From: Maridesulfovibrio sp.
Lineage (GTDB): Bacteria > Desulfobacterota > Desulfovibrionia > Desulfovibrionales > Desulfovibrionaceae
Direction: 5' to 3'
Length of the DNA stretch: 64,000 bases
Assembly (NCBI RefSeq): GCF_963676065.1
Contig: NZ_OY780933.1
Coordinates: 2,202,001-2,266,000 of the forward strand
The notes under the pieces were generated by a model, which saw nothing but the letters and a program-made list of their open reading frames with translations, ran no database searches and was not told where the DNA came from. How positions within the stretch are numbered: position 1 is the first letter of the stretch; the number at the start of each line of letters is the position of its first letter. Shown here piece after piece: positions 35,462 to 43,941 of this stretch. The translations under genes and the position numbers were made by a program.

Positions 35462-35980
35462 GTTGTTTATGTCAGCGCATGCAGAGATTTATTGCTTGTG
35501 AATAAACGATAAGCGATATGTAAGAAGTTTATTTAATTCAATAATATTTTTAATGTCTCATATAATTAAGATCGCAAAAATTCTCTTCAGAATTGTTTAA
35601 ATCTGGGGTTCTTACTCTGATCTTTTTTTATCCTGAAGTTCTGAAAATGATTTCCAGCACTTCCACAGAATCACCAAAATAATCAATCCACTCAGTGACC
35701 AAATCAGACCAATCAGGATAACCTTCAATGTTTAGGTGTTCTTGGTTGAGACTGATAGCTCAGCCATGCCGAAGGATCAATCTCAGGGAGCTTTAACCCG
35801 TGTCCTCATCCCCCAGAGAAGTGTTCTAGAGATTATTTAAAAACGAGCATTTTTTGCGGTAAGTGAAAATATCATGCTGGTGATTCAGTATGGTCCTGAT
35901 TTTGAGTAAAGCTGTCACCTCATATCATCCACGGTCACTAAAAAAGTTGTACAGAAGTTGTACAAAATTGCGTTAGGCAC
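35462..35980. other. Gap between the autotransporter gene and tRNA-Leu
   Basis: About 520 bp without a convincing gene apart from a possible 38-aa membrane peptide on the minus strand (35612-35728). AAGTTGTACA occurs twice in tandem at 35944-35953 and 35955-35964, with a degenerate copy (AAGTTGTTCA) at 36008-36017 inside the tRNA terminator. This could be an old integration scar near the tRNA 3' end. Confidence 0.35.
35612..35728 (-). CDS. Possible 38-aa single-span membrane peptide
   Basis: Starts at TTG (complement of 35726-35728). The translation begins with KVILIGLIWSLSGLIILVIL after the start residue, continues WKCWKSF and ends in a basic tail (DKKRSE). One membrane helix followed by positive charge looks protein-like. 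No good ribosome binding site is present, so this is a candidate only. Confidence 0.3.
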   Translation of the reverse strand: MKVILIGLIWSLSGLIILVILWKCWKSFSELQDKKRSE

Positions 35981-36026
35981 AAAAAAAGGGTCTACGAGAC
36001 AACTTAGAAGTTGTTCATAAACCCTT
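35981..36026 (-). terminator. Terminator of tRNA-Leu
   Basis: AAGGGT/ACCCTT closes a hairpin with an inner CAACTT/AAGTTG stem. On the minus strand it is followed by seven T. Confidence 0.7.
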
Positions 36027-36036
36027 GATTTTCTTG

Positions 36037-36123
36037 TGGTACCCAGAGCGGGAGTTGAACCCGCACAAGCGTAAGCTCGAGGGATTTTAAGTCCCTTGCG
36101 TCTACCAATTCCGCCATCCGGGC
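36037..36123 (-). tRNA. tRNA-Leu (UAA)
   Basis: Minus-strand cloverleaf of 87 nt with CCA encoded. Acceptor GCCCGGA pairs with TCTGGGT (with G-T pairs). Anticodon loop CTTAAAA gives anticodon TAA. A long variable arm (CTCGAGCTTACGCTTGTG region) marks a class II tRNA, and GGTTCAACTCC is the T loop. Confidence 0.96.
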
Positions 36124-36137
36124 ACGGAAAGTACTGC

Positions 36138-36166
36138 TTGATATACTTTGTCTTTTACGTAGTCAA
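36138..36166 (-). promoter_or_regulatory. Promoter of tRNA-Leu
   Basis: TTGACT (complement of 36161-36166), a 17-bp spacer and TATCAA (complement of 36138-36143). An overlapping TATATC at 15 bp is possible. It ends about 15 bp before the tRNA 5' end. Confidence 0.55.
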
Positions 36167-36182
36167 GTCTAGATTAAGTATA

Positions 36183-37880
36183 TTACAGAAGATTTTTCAT
36201 GTCGAGATAGTTTCTGTACAGTCTTTTGCTGATTCTTGAGAATTTATCAAGATCAGAAACAATTTCCAGACCGGGGACGATAGCCCTTGTTACCGGAATC
36301 TCGAGGTCCTTGCGAGTCAGGTCTACATAGTATGGCGTGAATCCATTAATTGCCAATGTATTTTCAATGACCAGCACATCTCCTTCAGCGCTTCCGGTGG
36401 TCAGGTCGGGCAGCTCTTCCAGCTTGCGGACAGGCAGCCCTTCGGGAATTTCCGCTGTGGGAGGTCCGGGGAAGGGGTAAGGTATTTCGGTCAGGGCTGA
36501 GAGTAGAGCGCGTTTACCGGAGAGGGAGCAGCCTCCACCTTTATTGATGTCGCCGTGTTTGCCGACAGCAAAGGCTGTGTAGCAGGGGATACCGAGCTCA
36601 GAAGTCTTGTCCTGAAACCAGACGTTAATCCCGCTTTGCGCGAGCGCATCGAGATGTTTTTGTACTTCTTCATCTTCTGTTTCGATGGTGAAACATTTCT
36701 CCTTATCAAACGGGATAGTTGCGTCAGAATCCCTTTCCAGAACTTCCAGCAGGCCGCTGAGACGTGCTTCAGCCATTGTGTTGCCCGATGCAAGTCCGGT
36801 GGAATTCAGGCCGCTGAAAAGATTCTGCTCGTCAAGATTGCAGAATAGGAAAACGTGCTGAACCGGAATCTGCGTCGCTACGTGATTTTGTCCGTCGAAT
36901 TTTTCCGCAGGCATCCACCATAATTGTTGCTCGGCGTAAGGTGTTTCAAGGCTCAGGTCTTCCGGGTTGAGGGCCGGACCCTGCTCGGAGATTTCCGCGT
37001 ATGATCCTTTGACCACAGGCAGGGCGGTTGTGCGGTTTGCTACACCTGATTTTCCTATGGTTGCGTATGAACTGACTCGCTCGGCAACTTCCATGGCGCA
37101 GGAAACACAAGCCTGTTCAAAGCTGAAACCACGTCCGTAACTGGTTTGAATAGCACGCAGGGAGTTGTCGAGACTGCCGCTAGCGGTGCGGTTTTCAACC
37201 ATCCAGTTATGGAGCACCGCAAAGGGGCTGAGGCATCCTTTCTGGCGCATTTGCGGACCCATGAATACGCCTGCAGCTTCAAGTTTCTTGTTGGCATTTG
37301 CGGTTACTTGCTCAATGGGAGCGCGTTCTTTGGCCGGGGGGAGTTTGCTTTCTGCCTCCAGCTTTGCGCGTATTTCGGAAGCGGTGGTGAAAATTTTAGA
37401 AGGCAGCTCATCTTTTTTGTACAAAGGTTCTAGTTCTGCAGCTTCTGCTGAAGGCATGTCTTTGTGCATGTCCATATTATCGGAGAAGAGTCCGGTCCAT
37501 TTGTTGTGCAGAGGCTGGTCCTGCTGAAGATGAGAACGCAGATGCAGGGTCGGGCTGAATTCCTTCAGCTCTTCGGCGTCAAATACCGCTTCAACTTCGG
37601 CGCGAATGGAAGCCAGCCGGGGGTGGGTTACGGCTGCTTCGTATATGAGTGCGGCGAGGACTTTCTTTTTTGGATCGTCTTTGATCTCTTTGATCAGCTT
37701 TTGAATCTTACGTGTGCGGTGCTTGCCGAGCATATCCAGCATGTGGCGATGCATAAATTCATCATAAGGATGTGCTTCCAGATGGGCCAGTACTTCGGAG
37801 AAGCTCAGGTTTGGACCGGGGAACGCGGCAAAGCAGCCGGTTCCGGAAAGAGTGTCCATCAGTTTGAGTTCGTAGCGCAT
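36183..37880 (-). CDS. YcaO-family protein
   Basis: 565 aa. The C-terminal half resembles the YcaO ATP-dependent cyclodehydratase fold: SYGRGFSFEQACVSCAMEVA and ERVSSYATIG near the nucleotide site, NSTGLASGNTMAEARLSGLL with VLERDSDATIPF (ATP-binding region), and GGGCSLSGKRALLSALTEI. The N-terminal 200 residues form a helical extension I do not recognise. YcaO enzymes phosphorylate backbone amides, for example in azoline or thioamide formation. No precursor peptide or TfuA gene is adjacent, so a housekeeping protein target is possible. It is transcribed alone. Confidence 0.82.
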   Translation of the reverse strand: MRYELKLMDTLSGTGCFAAFPGPNLSFSEVLAHLEAHPYDEFMHRHMLDMLGKHRTRKIQKLIKEIKDDPKKKVLAALIYEAAVTHPRLASIRAEVEAVFDAEELKEFSPTLHLRSHLQQDQPLHNKWTGLFSDNMDMHKDMPSAEAAELEPLYKKDELPSKIFTTASEIRAKLEAESKLPPAKERAPIEQVTANANKKLEAAGVFMGPQMRQKGCLSPFAVLHNWMVENRTASGSLDNSLRAIQTSYGRGFSFEQACVSCAMEVAERVSSYATIGKSGVANRTTALPVVKGSYAEISEQGPALNPEDLSLETPYAEQQLWWMPAEKFDGQNHVATQIPVQHVFLFCNLDEQNLFSGLNSTGLASGNTMAEARLSGLLEVLERDSDATIPFDKEKCFTIETEDEEVQKHLDALAQSGINVWFQDKTSELGIPCYTAFAVGKHGDINKGGGCSLSGKRALLSALTEIPYPFPGPPTAEIPEGLPVRKLEELPDLTTGSAEGDVLVIENTLAINGFTPYYVDLTRKDLEIPVTRAIVPGLEIVSDLDKFSRISKRLYRNYLDMKNLL

Positions 37881-38017
37881 ATTTTCCCCTAATTATTGTT
37901 TTCTGAAATGAGATTTTTAAGTAATTAAACTTTGAGCCGGTCAGCGTGTGTTATCCTTATATGATTTGGATGTCACGTCTATTTCGGACTTTGAAGGTAT
38001 GGAATTGGGAGAAGTAA

Positions 38018-38713
38018 GTGAAGATGGAAAAGAAACATCCGGTGAAACATTATTCGAAAAAGATGATTTTACACGGGATTATTATGTTGCTGTTTGTCGG
38101 GGCTGTTTCCCTTGCGATCGAGCATTGGGGCGAGGGGCATCTCTCCGCTTTAACCGATTGGATTCAGGCCAGAGGTAATTTCGCGCCGTTTTTATTCATG
38201 CTGATAAATGTGATAGGCATGGTTCTGATAATCCCCCAGACCCTGTTTACTGTCGTTGCCGGGGTGCTTTTCGGTGCGGCAAAGGGTACGGCTATGTGTC
38301 TGACGGGTATGGCCGTAGGATCTTCATTGTCATTCTTTCTGGGGCGATTTGTGTTCAGAGAAAGGGTGATCAAAAGGTTCAGGACTGACCCCAATTTTAT
38401 GAAAATGGAAATGCTCAGCCGCAAGCATCCAATCAAGGTGCTGGCTTTAAGCCGGATAGTTCCGGTGGTTCCGTATCCGGTGGCGAATTATTTATGGGCT
38501 GCTACAGGTGTGCGTTTTCTGCCTTATATTGTGATGAGTGTGCTTTGCCTTGTTCCCGAGACGGTTTTTCTTACCACCGGGGGGCATCTGCTTTCCGCCG
38601 GGGTGCGTAAGGGAAGTCTGGACCTGACCATGCTTGGTGTGCTGGTTGCAGCGGCTCTGCTGATTTATTTCCTTGTGCGGGCGGTGCGCCGAAGCATTGA
38701 AGCTGATGAATGA
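38018..38713 (+). CDS. TVP38/TMEM64-family membrane protein
   Basis: 231 aa with about six hydrophobic segments. The family core is visible: FAPFLFMLINVIGMVLIIPQ, then TVVAGVLFGAAKGTAMCLTG, SSLSFFLGRFVFRE and LSRIVPVVPYPVANYLWAAT. These DedA-related inner-membrane proteins are thought to move lipids or anions; the substrate here is unknown. GTG 38018 is taken as start because GGGAG sits 6 nt upstream; ATG 38024 is the alternative. The stop lies 6 bp from the convergent gene. Confidence 0.87.
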   Translation: MKMEKKHPVKHYSKKMILHGIIMLLFVGAVSLAIEHWGEGHLSALTDWIQARGNFAPFLFMLINVIGMVLIIPQTLFTVVAGVLFGAAKGTAMCLTGMAVGSSLSFFLGRFVFRERVIKRFRTDPNFMKMEMLSRKHPIKVLALSRIVPVVPYPVANYLWAATGVRFLPYIVMSVLCLVPETVFLTTGGHLLSAGVRKGSLDLTMLGVLVAAALLIYFLVRAVRRSIEADE

Positions 38714-38719
38714 TCAGGG

Positions 38720-39934
38720 CTATTCAAGCATGGTGGCCAATGATTTCTGCCCTGATTCCATTTGTATGATGTAGATAGGCTTTTCTGCGCCGTTCCCGTG
38801 AAAAGATATTTTTCCGCAGACTCCTTCAAAATTTGTTATTCTCGCGAGTCCATTACGGATGCCAGCTGCTGTGGAGTCTTTTTCGCCCGCTGCCGCAAGG
38901 AGCATGATGGAGTCGAACCCCAGCGCCGCGTACCCTGTCTGTGGGGCATTCCCGAAAAGTCCCTCATAGGACTTAACAAATGAACGTACAATCGGGGCTT
39001 CCCGGTCCATTGAGGCTTGTGAAGCATAGTATATAGTATCCGGATATTCTTGCATTCTTTGCTGCATGAAAACTGTATCAAAGGTCATCCCACCCAGAAT
39101 TGGATACGGTTTCGTGTTTTTGAGCTGTTCCAGCAGCTTTGCAACGATGTGAGCCGGTGTGAAAATTATCACTGCATCCACCTGCGGCCGGTCCGGTTCG
39201 GCATCCCGTTTCTGGATGGTTATCTCCGCTGCACTATCATCAAAATCGCTGGCTCCGACAGTATCATCAACTACTGTGCTGTTTGTATTTTCGGGCGGGA
39301 TCAAATCTTTCAGCTTTTCACTGATAAAAGAAAGATTCTGGTCTGCCTCGGTGATACGCATTTCAGCCATTATATTTCCGCCGTTTTGTTTGAAGCGGCG
39401 GGCAAAGCTGTCAGCCTGCCGGGCGGAGCTATCGGACAGGTCCGAGCGGATCAGCATTATGTTGTTGACCAGCATGGAATTAGTGGAGAATTCAGCAAGC
39501 AGCTGGCCGGTCCTGATATCCGGTACAGCAAGGCTGAAAATATTGGAACCGATGTGCGACAGATAATCGGCCTGAGCACCGCTGCACAGGAAAGGAAGGT
39601 TGGCAGCTTGAAATGCCGGCGCAGCTGTGAGAGCCGTATCCTCGGAGATTATGCCCGTTGCGGCGATTATTTTTCTGGTTTCAACAAGCGAATCAACTAC
39701 CTTCAAGATTCCGCTGGGTTGGCCGGTACTGGATTCAATCTCCAGCTGGATTTTACTGTGCTTGCCTGATTCATTAATTTTTTTTGCTGCCAGCAGTGCG
39801 CCGTTTAAAGCTTCCTGTGCTGTAGGCGCCAGACTGCCTTTCAGCTCGAATATTGTCCCCAAGACCATTTCCCCGGCAAAGGCCGGTGAATTCAGGAAAC
39901 AGAAACAGGCCAGTAAGACAGCAAAAAATCTCAT
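38720..39934 (-). CDS. Periplasmic binding protein, branched-chain amino-acid type
   Basis: 404 aa. Signal peptide (MRFFAVLLACFCFLNSPAFA) followed by a type I periplasmic-binding fold: VLGTIFELKGSLAPTAQEAL, GALLAAKKINESGK, AATGIISEDTALTAAPAFQA, YAALGFDSIMLLAAAG and FHGNGAEKPIYIIQM. No LIV-type permease or ATPase gene is nearby, so it may be an orphan receptor or regulator. An Asp-rich insert (residues about 225-240, DDTVGASDFDDSAAE) is unusual. It overlaps the patatin gene by 4 bp. Confidence 0.8.
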   Translation of the reverse strand: MRFFAVLLACFCFLNSPAFAGEMVLGTIFELKGSLAPTAQEALNGALLAAKKINESGKHSKIQLEIESSTGQPSGILKVVDSLVETRKIIAATGIISEDTALTAAPAFQAANLPFLCSGAQADYLSHIGSNIFSLAVPDIRTGQLLAEFSTNSMLVNNIMLIRSDLSDSSARQADSFARRFKQNGGNIMAEMRITEADQNLSFISEKLKDLIPPENTNSTVVDDTVGASDFDDSAAEITIQKRDAEPDRPQVDAVIIFTPAHIVAKLLEQLKNTKPYPILGGMTFDTVFMQQRMQEYPDTIYYASQASMDREAPIVRSFVKSYEGLFGNAPQTGYAALGFDSIMLLAAAGEKDSTAAGIRNGLARITNFEGVCGKISFHGNGAEKPIYIIQMESGQKSLATMLE

Positions 39935-41058
39935 ACGCCGCTTCCTTTACGCTCTTTGCGTGTTTTTATAATCTTGAAAGTTCTTTTTTGTTCCGTTTTT
40001 CCTTTTTTGTTTCCGGTCATTTCTGGTCTTTTCTCTACAGTCTTTGGGCGATCTTTTTTCGTGGAAACTTTTTCCTTTTCGATTTTTTGCTCTTCTGATC
40101 TGCGCCGGCTTTCTTCACGCAATTCTCTTTTTTTCTTGAATTCCGTTACCGCTTCTTTGAAGGAATCTTTTTTGTTCGTGAATGCGACTTTTCCGGCATG
40201 TACGATTTCAGTGATTTTTTTCACTTCCCAGAGTTCGATGGGCCGGGGGTGTTTGATGTAAACCGGGATTATTTCGTGGTGGTGCAGATCAATAGAAAGA
40301 GGCAGCTGACTGGTCAGGATGGAGCGTTTGAAGATGCGCGATGTATTGAAATAGCTGGAAACAAAACTGTCCGGTTCCGGGTTGCAGGCATCATCAAAGT
40401 AAATGGCAATAATGATATCTATCTGCCGTTTCACGCATTCCATAATCGGAACAGGGGATGAAAAGGCTCCGTCAATGAGTCTTCTTCCATCCACATTACC
40501 GGGGGGCATAAGCGGATAAATGGCGCTGCTGGCGTAGATGGCCTGAGCGAGATTTCCTTTTTCAAGGATGACCGGTTTTCCGGTTTGCAGGTCTGTTGTA
40601 GCGATAAGTGTCTTCGGTGAGAGGTCGGAGATATCGGTTTTTTTGAAGAGATTTTCGTAGGTCCGGCGCAGGCAGTCTGTTTTGAGTATGCCGGATTCTG
40701 CTGTGAATTTTCCCATGCCGTTGCTGGCGATTTCCAGCACTGAGTTGTAGTCCACATCGGTGTAAAAGCGCGGGTCGACGGTTTTGGAAAAAACGTCCTG
40801 AATCTGTTTTAGATTATAACCGGCACCCATGAAGCCGGCGAGCAGGGCACCGCCGCTTACACCGATCACAAGGTCTATCTCGATATTTTCAGACTGCAGG
40901 TATTCGATAAATGGCAGGGCGCAAAAGGATTTTATGCCTTCGGAACCGATGATCAAAGCCACGGAAGGACTTTCAGGCTTTTTTAAAGCCTCAGGCTGCC
41001 CGTTTTTTTTAGGCTGTTCTGTTTTCTCGAGGGATCCCGGCTTGTCTTTGTCTTCCAT
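39931..41058 (-). CDS. Patatin-like phospholipase with charged C-terminal tail
   Basis: 375 aa from ATG 41058, which follows GGAGAG at 3 nt. Nucleophile Ser68 lies in GVSGG and the catalytic Asp196 in DGA, so the Ser-Asp dyad is intact. The usual Gly-rich oxyanion loop reads GSEGIKSF and is divergent. About 80 C-terminal residues are almost entirely Lys, Arg and Glu (for example KKKRELREESRRRSEEQKIE), probably disordered and nucleic-acid- or membrane-interacting. It is cytoplasmic, as no signal peptide is seen. It is coupled to the downstream binding-protein gene. Confidence 0.82.
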   Translation of the reverse strand: MEDKDKPGSLEKTEQPKKNGQPEALKKPESPSVALIIGSEGIKSFCALPFIEYLQSENIEIDLVIGVSGGALLAGFMGAGYNLKQIQDVFSKTVDPRFYTDVDYNSVLEIASNGMGKFTAESGILKTDCLRRTYENLFKKTDISDLSPKTLIATTDLQTGKPVILEKGNLAQAIYASSAIYPLMPPGNVDGRRLIDGAFSSPVPIMECVKRQIDIIIAIYFDDACNPEPDSFVSSYFNTSRIFKRSILTSQLPLSIDLHHHEIIPVYIKHPRPIELWEVKKITEIVHAGKVAFTNKKDSFKEAVTEFKKKRELREESRRRSEEQKIEKEKVSTKKDRPKTVEKRPEMTGNKKGKTEQKRTFKIIKTRKERKGSGV

Positions 41059-41116
41059 TATCTCTCCGTGATTTACATGGAAAGATACATTGGCTGGGTG
41101 CAAAAAACAATATTAA

Positions 41117-41680
41117 TTACCCGGAGATGGATTTCAAAAAGTCTTTAAAGGCTGGAAACATGTTTTCGACCATGACTGCCACGCCTTCGCTGTTGGGGTG
41201 AACTCCGTCCGGCTGGTAGAATTCCGGTGATTCTCCAATGCCTTTGGTCAGATTAGGGTAGAGAGGAATGCTGAATTTTTCAGCAATTTCCGTGAATATG
41301 CGGTTAAATTCAGAGGCGTAGGAATGGGGCGTGAAATTCATGGGTTTAAAGCCGAGCAGCAGAATGGGAATGGCTGCTTCCTGAAATGCTTCCACCATGC
41401 GCTCAAGGTTCATTTTAGTCTGCTGCGGGTCCATCAGCTGGAAACAGTCATTGGCTCCGAATTCTATGTAGGCAGCATCCGGTGCGCTCTCTAATACATC
41501 GGCAAGGCGAAACAGCCCGTCCGCGGAGGTATCCCCGGACAGGCCGAAATTATTTATTTCAACATGGAGGCCTTCCTCAAGCAGTTTGCGCTCAAGTTGG
41601 GACGGAAGAGAACTGTACGCCGGAAGACCGTACCCTTCTGTAAGACTGTCGCCGAAGGCTGCCAATGTTATTTTTGCCAT
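41117..41680 (-). CDS. GDSL/SGNH-family esterase
   Basis: 187 aa. Block I AFGDSLTEGYG with nucleophile Ser12, block II glycine in NNFGLSGDTSADG, block III Asn in FGANDCFQ, and block V DGVHPNSEGV carrying the catalytic Asp and His. All SGNH residues are present. It resembles TesA-type lysophospholipase/arylesterases but lacks a signal peptide, so it should be cytoplasmic. It begins 2 bp after the upstream unknown gene and shares its minus-strand operon with the RdgC-like gene. Confidence 0.88.
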   Translation of the reverse strand: MAKITLAAFGDSLTEGYGLPAYSSLPSQLERKLLEEGLHVEINNFGLSGDTSADGLFRLADVLESAPDAAYIEFGANDCFQLMDPQQTKMNLERMVEAFQEAAIPILLLGFKPMNFTPHSYASEFNRIFTEIAEKFSIPLYPNLTKGIGESPEFYQPDGVHPNSEGVAVMVENMFPAFKDFLKSISG

Positions 41681-41682
41681 GC

Positions 41683-42216
41683 TTATTTTTCTCCCTCGCG
41701 CAGCCAGTTCTGAAAGCTGGCGACTTCATCTTTCCACTGATCAGAGATGCGGATGGTGATGAATTCTTTGAAAACATGATCAAAGAGTGTGAGGCATTTT
41801 TCTATAAGGAAAATTTTTTCCAGAAACTTTGCGTCCGGATCATCACCTTCTTCATCTTTCATTTCGACTTTGGGGGTCTTCAGCCCGCTCATGGTGAAAT
41901 CTTCGGCCTTGATCTGAACCTGCCAGAGGTTTTCGTCGATTTCCATCTTCAACTGACAGCGGGTTACTTTTTTACCTGTACGCAGTCCATAGAGGACTTC
42001 GGTCATATCTCCGCTGGCGGAGTTTACAGTGGCGGTATCCACGTTTTCTCCGTCGCCACCCTGAACGGACATGCGTTGCTCCATATAGAGCATGAAGCGT
42101 TCGCCGTTTTCCAGTTCGAACATGCCGTCCATAATTTCGCTTTTATACCACAACCAGGTCAGAAAATCCTGACCCAGAAGAGTGTTTTCCCTTTCGGCAA
42201 GCATCATGAGGTCCAT
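41683..42216 (-). CDS. Conserved hypothetical protein linked to RdgC
   Basis: 177 aa, soluble and acidic. The motif LGQDFLTWLWYKSE near the N-terminus recalls, from memory, a segment of longer RdgC-like proteins, so this may be the second half of a two-part RdgC system. AAAGGAG stands 8 nt before the ATG, which argues that it is a true separate gene and not a frameshift product. It starts 33 bp after the RdgC-like gene. Confidence 0.7.
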   Translation of the reverse strand: MDLMMLAERENTLLGQDFLTWLWYKSEIMDGMFELENGERFMLYMEQRMSVQGGDGENVDTATVNSASGDMTEVLYGLRTGKKVTRCQLKMEIDENLWQVQIKAEDFTMSGLKTPKVEMKDEEGDDPDAKFLEKIFLIEKCLTLFDHVFKEFITIRISDQWKDEVASFQNWLREGEK

Positions 42217-42249
42217 AACTATGCTCCTTTAAGTAAATTCTTTTAGTCC

Positions 42250-42867
42250 CTAGCCTACAAAATAGGTGGGATCGAGCGATTCGAGTTTCTGTACAGCCTC
42301 TTCGCCGAGTATTTCCATTGCCAGAAAGAAGGGAGTCAGCGGTTCAAGGGTCAGTTCAAAAGTGTCGGAAAAATGGTCGGTAAAGAGGTCCATAACCTTG
42401 CTGTTGGTAGCGGCAAGGTAGACCCGGTTTTCAGGAACGTTCCAGACCACATCGAAAACAGCCGGGATGGGCAGGGAACGTGCGCGCAGTTTTAGGTTCA
42501 CTTGTTCCTTGATTTCCCTTTTACGGTCCCGTGATACGAAATTTTTTCCTTCTTTCTTTGCTTCGGCCAACTCGTGGTTGAGAGCTATTTGAAAATGTTT
42601 TTTCAGCACCGCGGGCTGAATTCTGCGGGTATCAAGGCGCAGAGAGAAGGTGAAATACTGGGCCTTTTCAGGTGGCGATACAGCCCATTTATCATCAAGC
42701 ATATCATCCATGTTCACCCAACCGAAGGAACGTTCTTCCGCAGTGTGATCAATATCCATGAATGCGAATTTAGCTAATTTTTCGGGTATTTCCCGAATTA
42801 AGTCATCGCTGACTTCTTCCAGAATCCTGTACCTTGTGATTCCTGTGCTGGCTGAAAGTATTGGCAA
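42250..42867 (-). CDS. rdgC: RdgC-like recombination-associated protein
   Basis: 205 aa. Similar in layout to the N-terminal two-thirds of RdgC, a ring-shaped DNA-binding protein that modulates RecA: TRYRILEEVSDDLIREIPEK, RSFGWVNMDDMLDD, FTFSLRLDTRRIQPAVLKKH, KREIKEQVNLKLRARSLPIP and NRVYLAATNSKVMDLFTDHF. It is about 100 residues shorter than enterobacterial RdgC (about 300 aa). It is the first gene of a minus-strand run that continues into the esterase gene. Confidence 0.75.
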   Translation of the reverse strand: MPILSASTGITRYRILEEVSDDLIREIPEKLAKFAFMDIDHTAEERSFGWVNMDDMLDDKWAVSPPEKAQYFTFSLRLDTRRIQPAVLKKHFQIALNHELAEAKKEGKNFVSRDRKREIKEQVNLKLRARSLPIPAVFDVVWNVPENRVYLAATNSKVMDLFTDHFSDTFELTLEPLTPFFLAMEILGEEAVQKLESLDPTYFVG

Positions 42868-43000
42868 AGCATGCTCCTTGAACCGGCAGTCATTTTGTTG
42901 GCAATGCCGGATTTATTTCGCTGTGATGAAAAATACAATCGACAATAGTTATGTTCATTCGCCCCTGATGTAAAGGGAAAGAATTGCCAATCAACGAGTA

Positions 43001-43025
43001 TGGCATATTAGGTGCATAATATAAT
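43001..43025 (+). promoter_or_regulatory. Candidate promoter for the small Cys-rich gene
   Basis: TGGCATATTAGGTGCAT (43001-43017) has GG and GC separated by exactly 10 bp, fitting sigma-54. A perfect TATAAT (43020-43025) overlaps the next bases but lacks a -35. Which one is used cannot be told. Confidence 0.35.
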
Positions 43026-43108
43026 TTAGTTGTAGAAGATTGTAAATTAGGCAACCCCTCAAGGAGGATTCAGTTAGTAAGAACTGATGCAAGCTGGTGG
43101 AGGTCGTT

Positions 43109-43312
43109 ATGACTCTCATGGATGTACGGATCGAAGGTAATTATTTCGTTGTAGGTAATCAGCGTAGAAAAATGTTGACATCCGAAGGGTGCAACGAGCC
43201 GTTCAAGGACCGTTTCTGGTGCCCGCGTAAGAAGTGGTTTATGAAAAGTACCTGTCCGTTTATCAATAAGCTTGAGTGCGGTAATTATCGCCATATGTGC
43301 GGATCTCTTTGA
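43109..43312 (+). CDS. Small Cys-rich conserved hypothetical protein
   Basis: 67 aa. Start at 43109 because GGAGG lies 5 nt upstream. Five cysteines are spread as TSEGCNEPF, RFWCPRKKW, KSTCPFINK, LECGNYRHM and CGSL, suggesting a small metal site or disulfides. There is no signal peptide. I do not recognise the family and it stands alone. Confidence 0.6.
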   Translation: MTLMDVRIEGNYFVVGNQRRKMLTSEGCNEPFKDRFWCPRKKWFMKSTCPFINKLECGNYRHMCGSL

Positions 43313-43404
43313 TTGCAGAAGTTTTACTGGCGTGATTTTTCCCTTGCTTTTTTTTTCGCTGAGGATTTAAAAATGTACGGTAATAAAAATTAAAGGGAGT
43401 AAAA

Positions 43405-43794
43405 ATGAGTTCCGGTAATCCGTACATGCAATTGGCAGCCTGGCTGGAGAAGGAAGCTTCTGAAATACGTGAAATAGAGCGTGAAGCAGATCATGTCCTG
43501 CATAATGAGGGTGACGAGGACGCGTACAGGGAACTGATGCGTGCCAAGGCCTTGAAACTGGCCTCGCTTGAGGAGCAGAGTGTTGAGATTGTCCAAGAGG
43601 AAAATCCCGCGCTAGTTGCGGTTATGAAAAGGATAAAAAGGTTTTCGCAATCCGCGGCGCAGTCGCTTAGGGTCGGCAGTGTGTTTTTCATGTCAGCCCT
43701 GCTTTATCCTGAAAATTATAAGCACGGCGAACGTAACGATCTGGAGAATTTTGTCGCCGAGTTAAGATCTTTAGCGTCGTCTTCTGCGGATTAA
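43405..43794 (+). CDS. Helical hypothetical protein
   Basis: 129 aa, rich in Glu, Ala and Leu, predicted to be mostly helix (AAWLEKEASEIREIEREADH, RELMRAKALKLASLEEQSVE). No signal peptide, membrane span or catalytic motif. AAAGGGAG precedes the ATG. Function unknown; the next gene is a response regulator 147 bp downstream. Confidence 0.65.
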   Translation: MSSGNPYMQLAAWLEKEASEIREIEREADHVLHNEGDEDAYRELMRAKALKLASLEEQSVEIVQEENPALVAVMKRIKRFSQSAAQSLRVGSVFFMSALLYPENYKHGERNDLENFVAELRSLASSSAD

Positions 43795-43941
43795 ACTGAT
43801 CTTTGAGTGGGTATTATTATTTTTATTTTATGTCGGTTGATTTTGCCGTGGTGTTGATATATCAAACTACCTTGAACGAAGGGGGCAGACTTGGAGAAAT
43901 AGTCTGTCTTGTGATAATTCTACAGGAAGTATTGGAAGCTG

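Noticed and set aside
39050..39769. 240-codon plus-strand open frame opposite the binding-protein gene
   Set aside because: The minus strand has a signal peptide and type I binding-protein motifs; the plus translation has a biased, featureless composition.
41683..42250. Frameshift splitting one rdgC gene
   Set aside because: The second gene has its own AAAGGAG ribosome site and ATG, and the first ends naturally, so two genuine genes are more likely.
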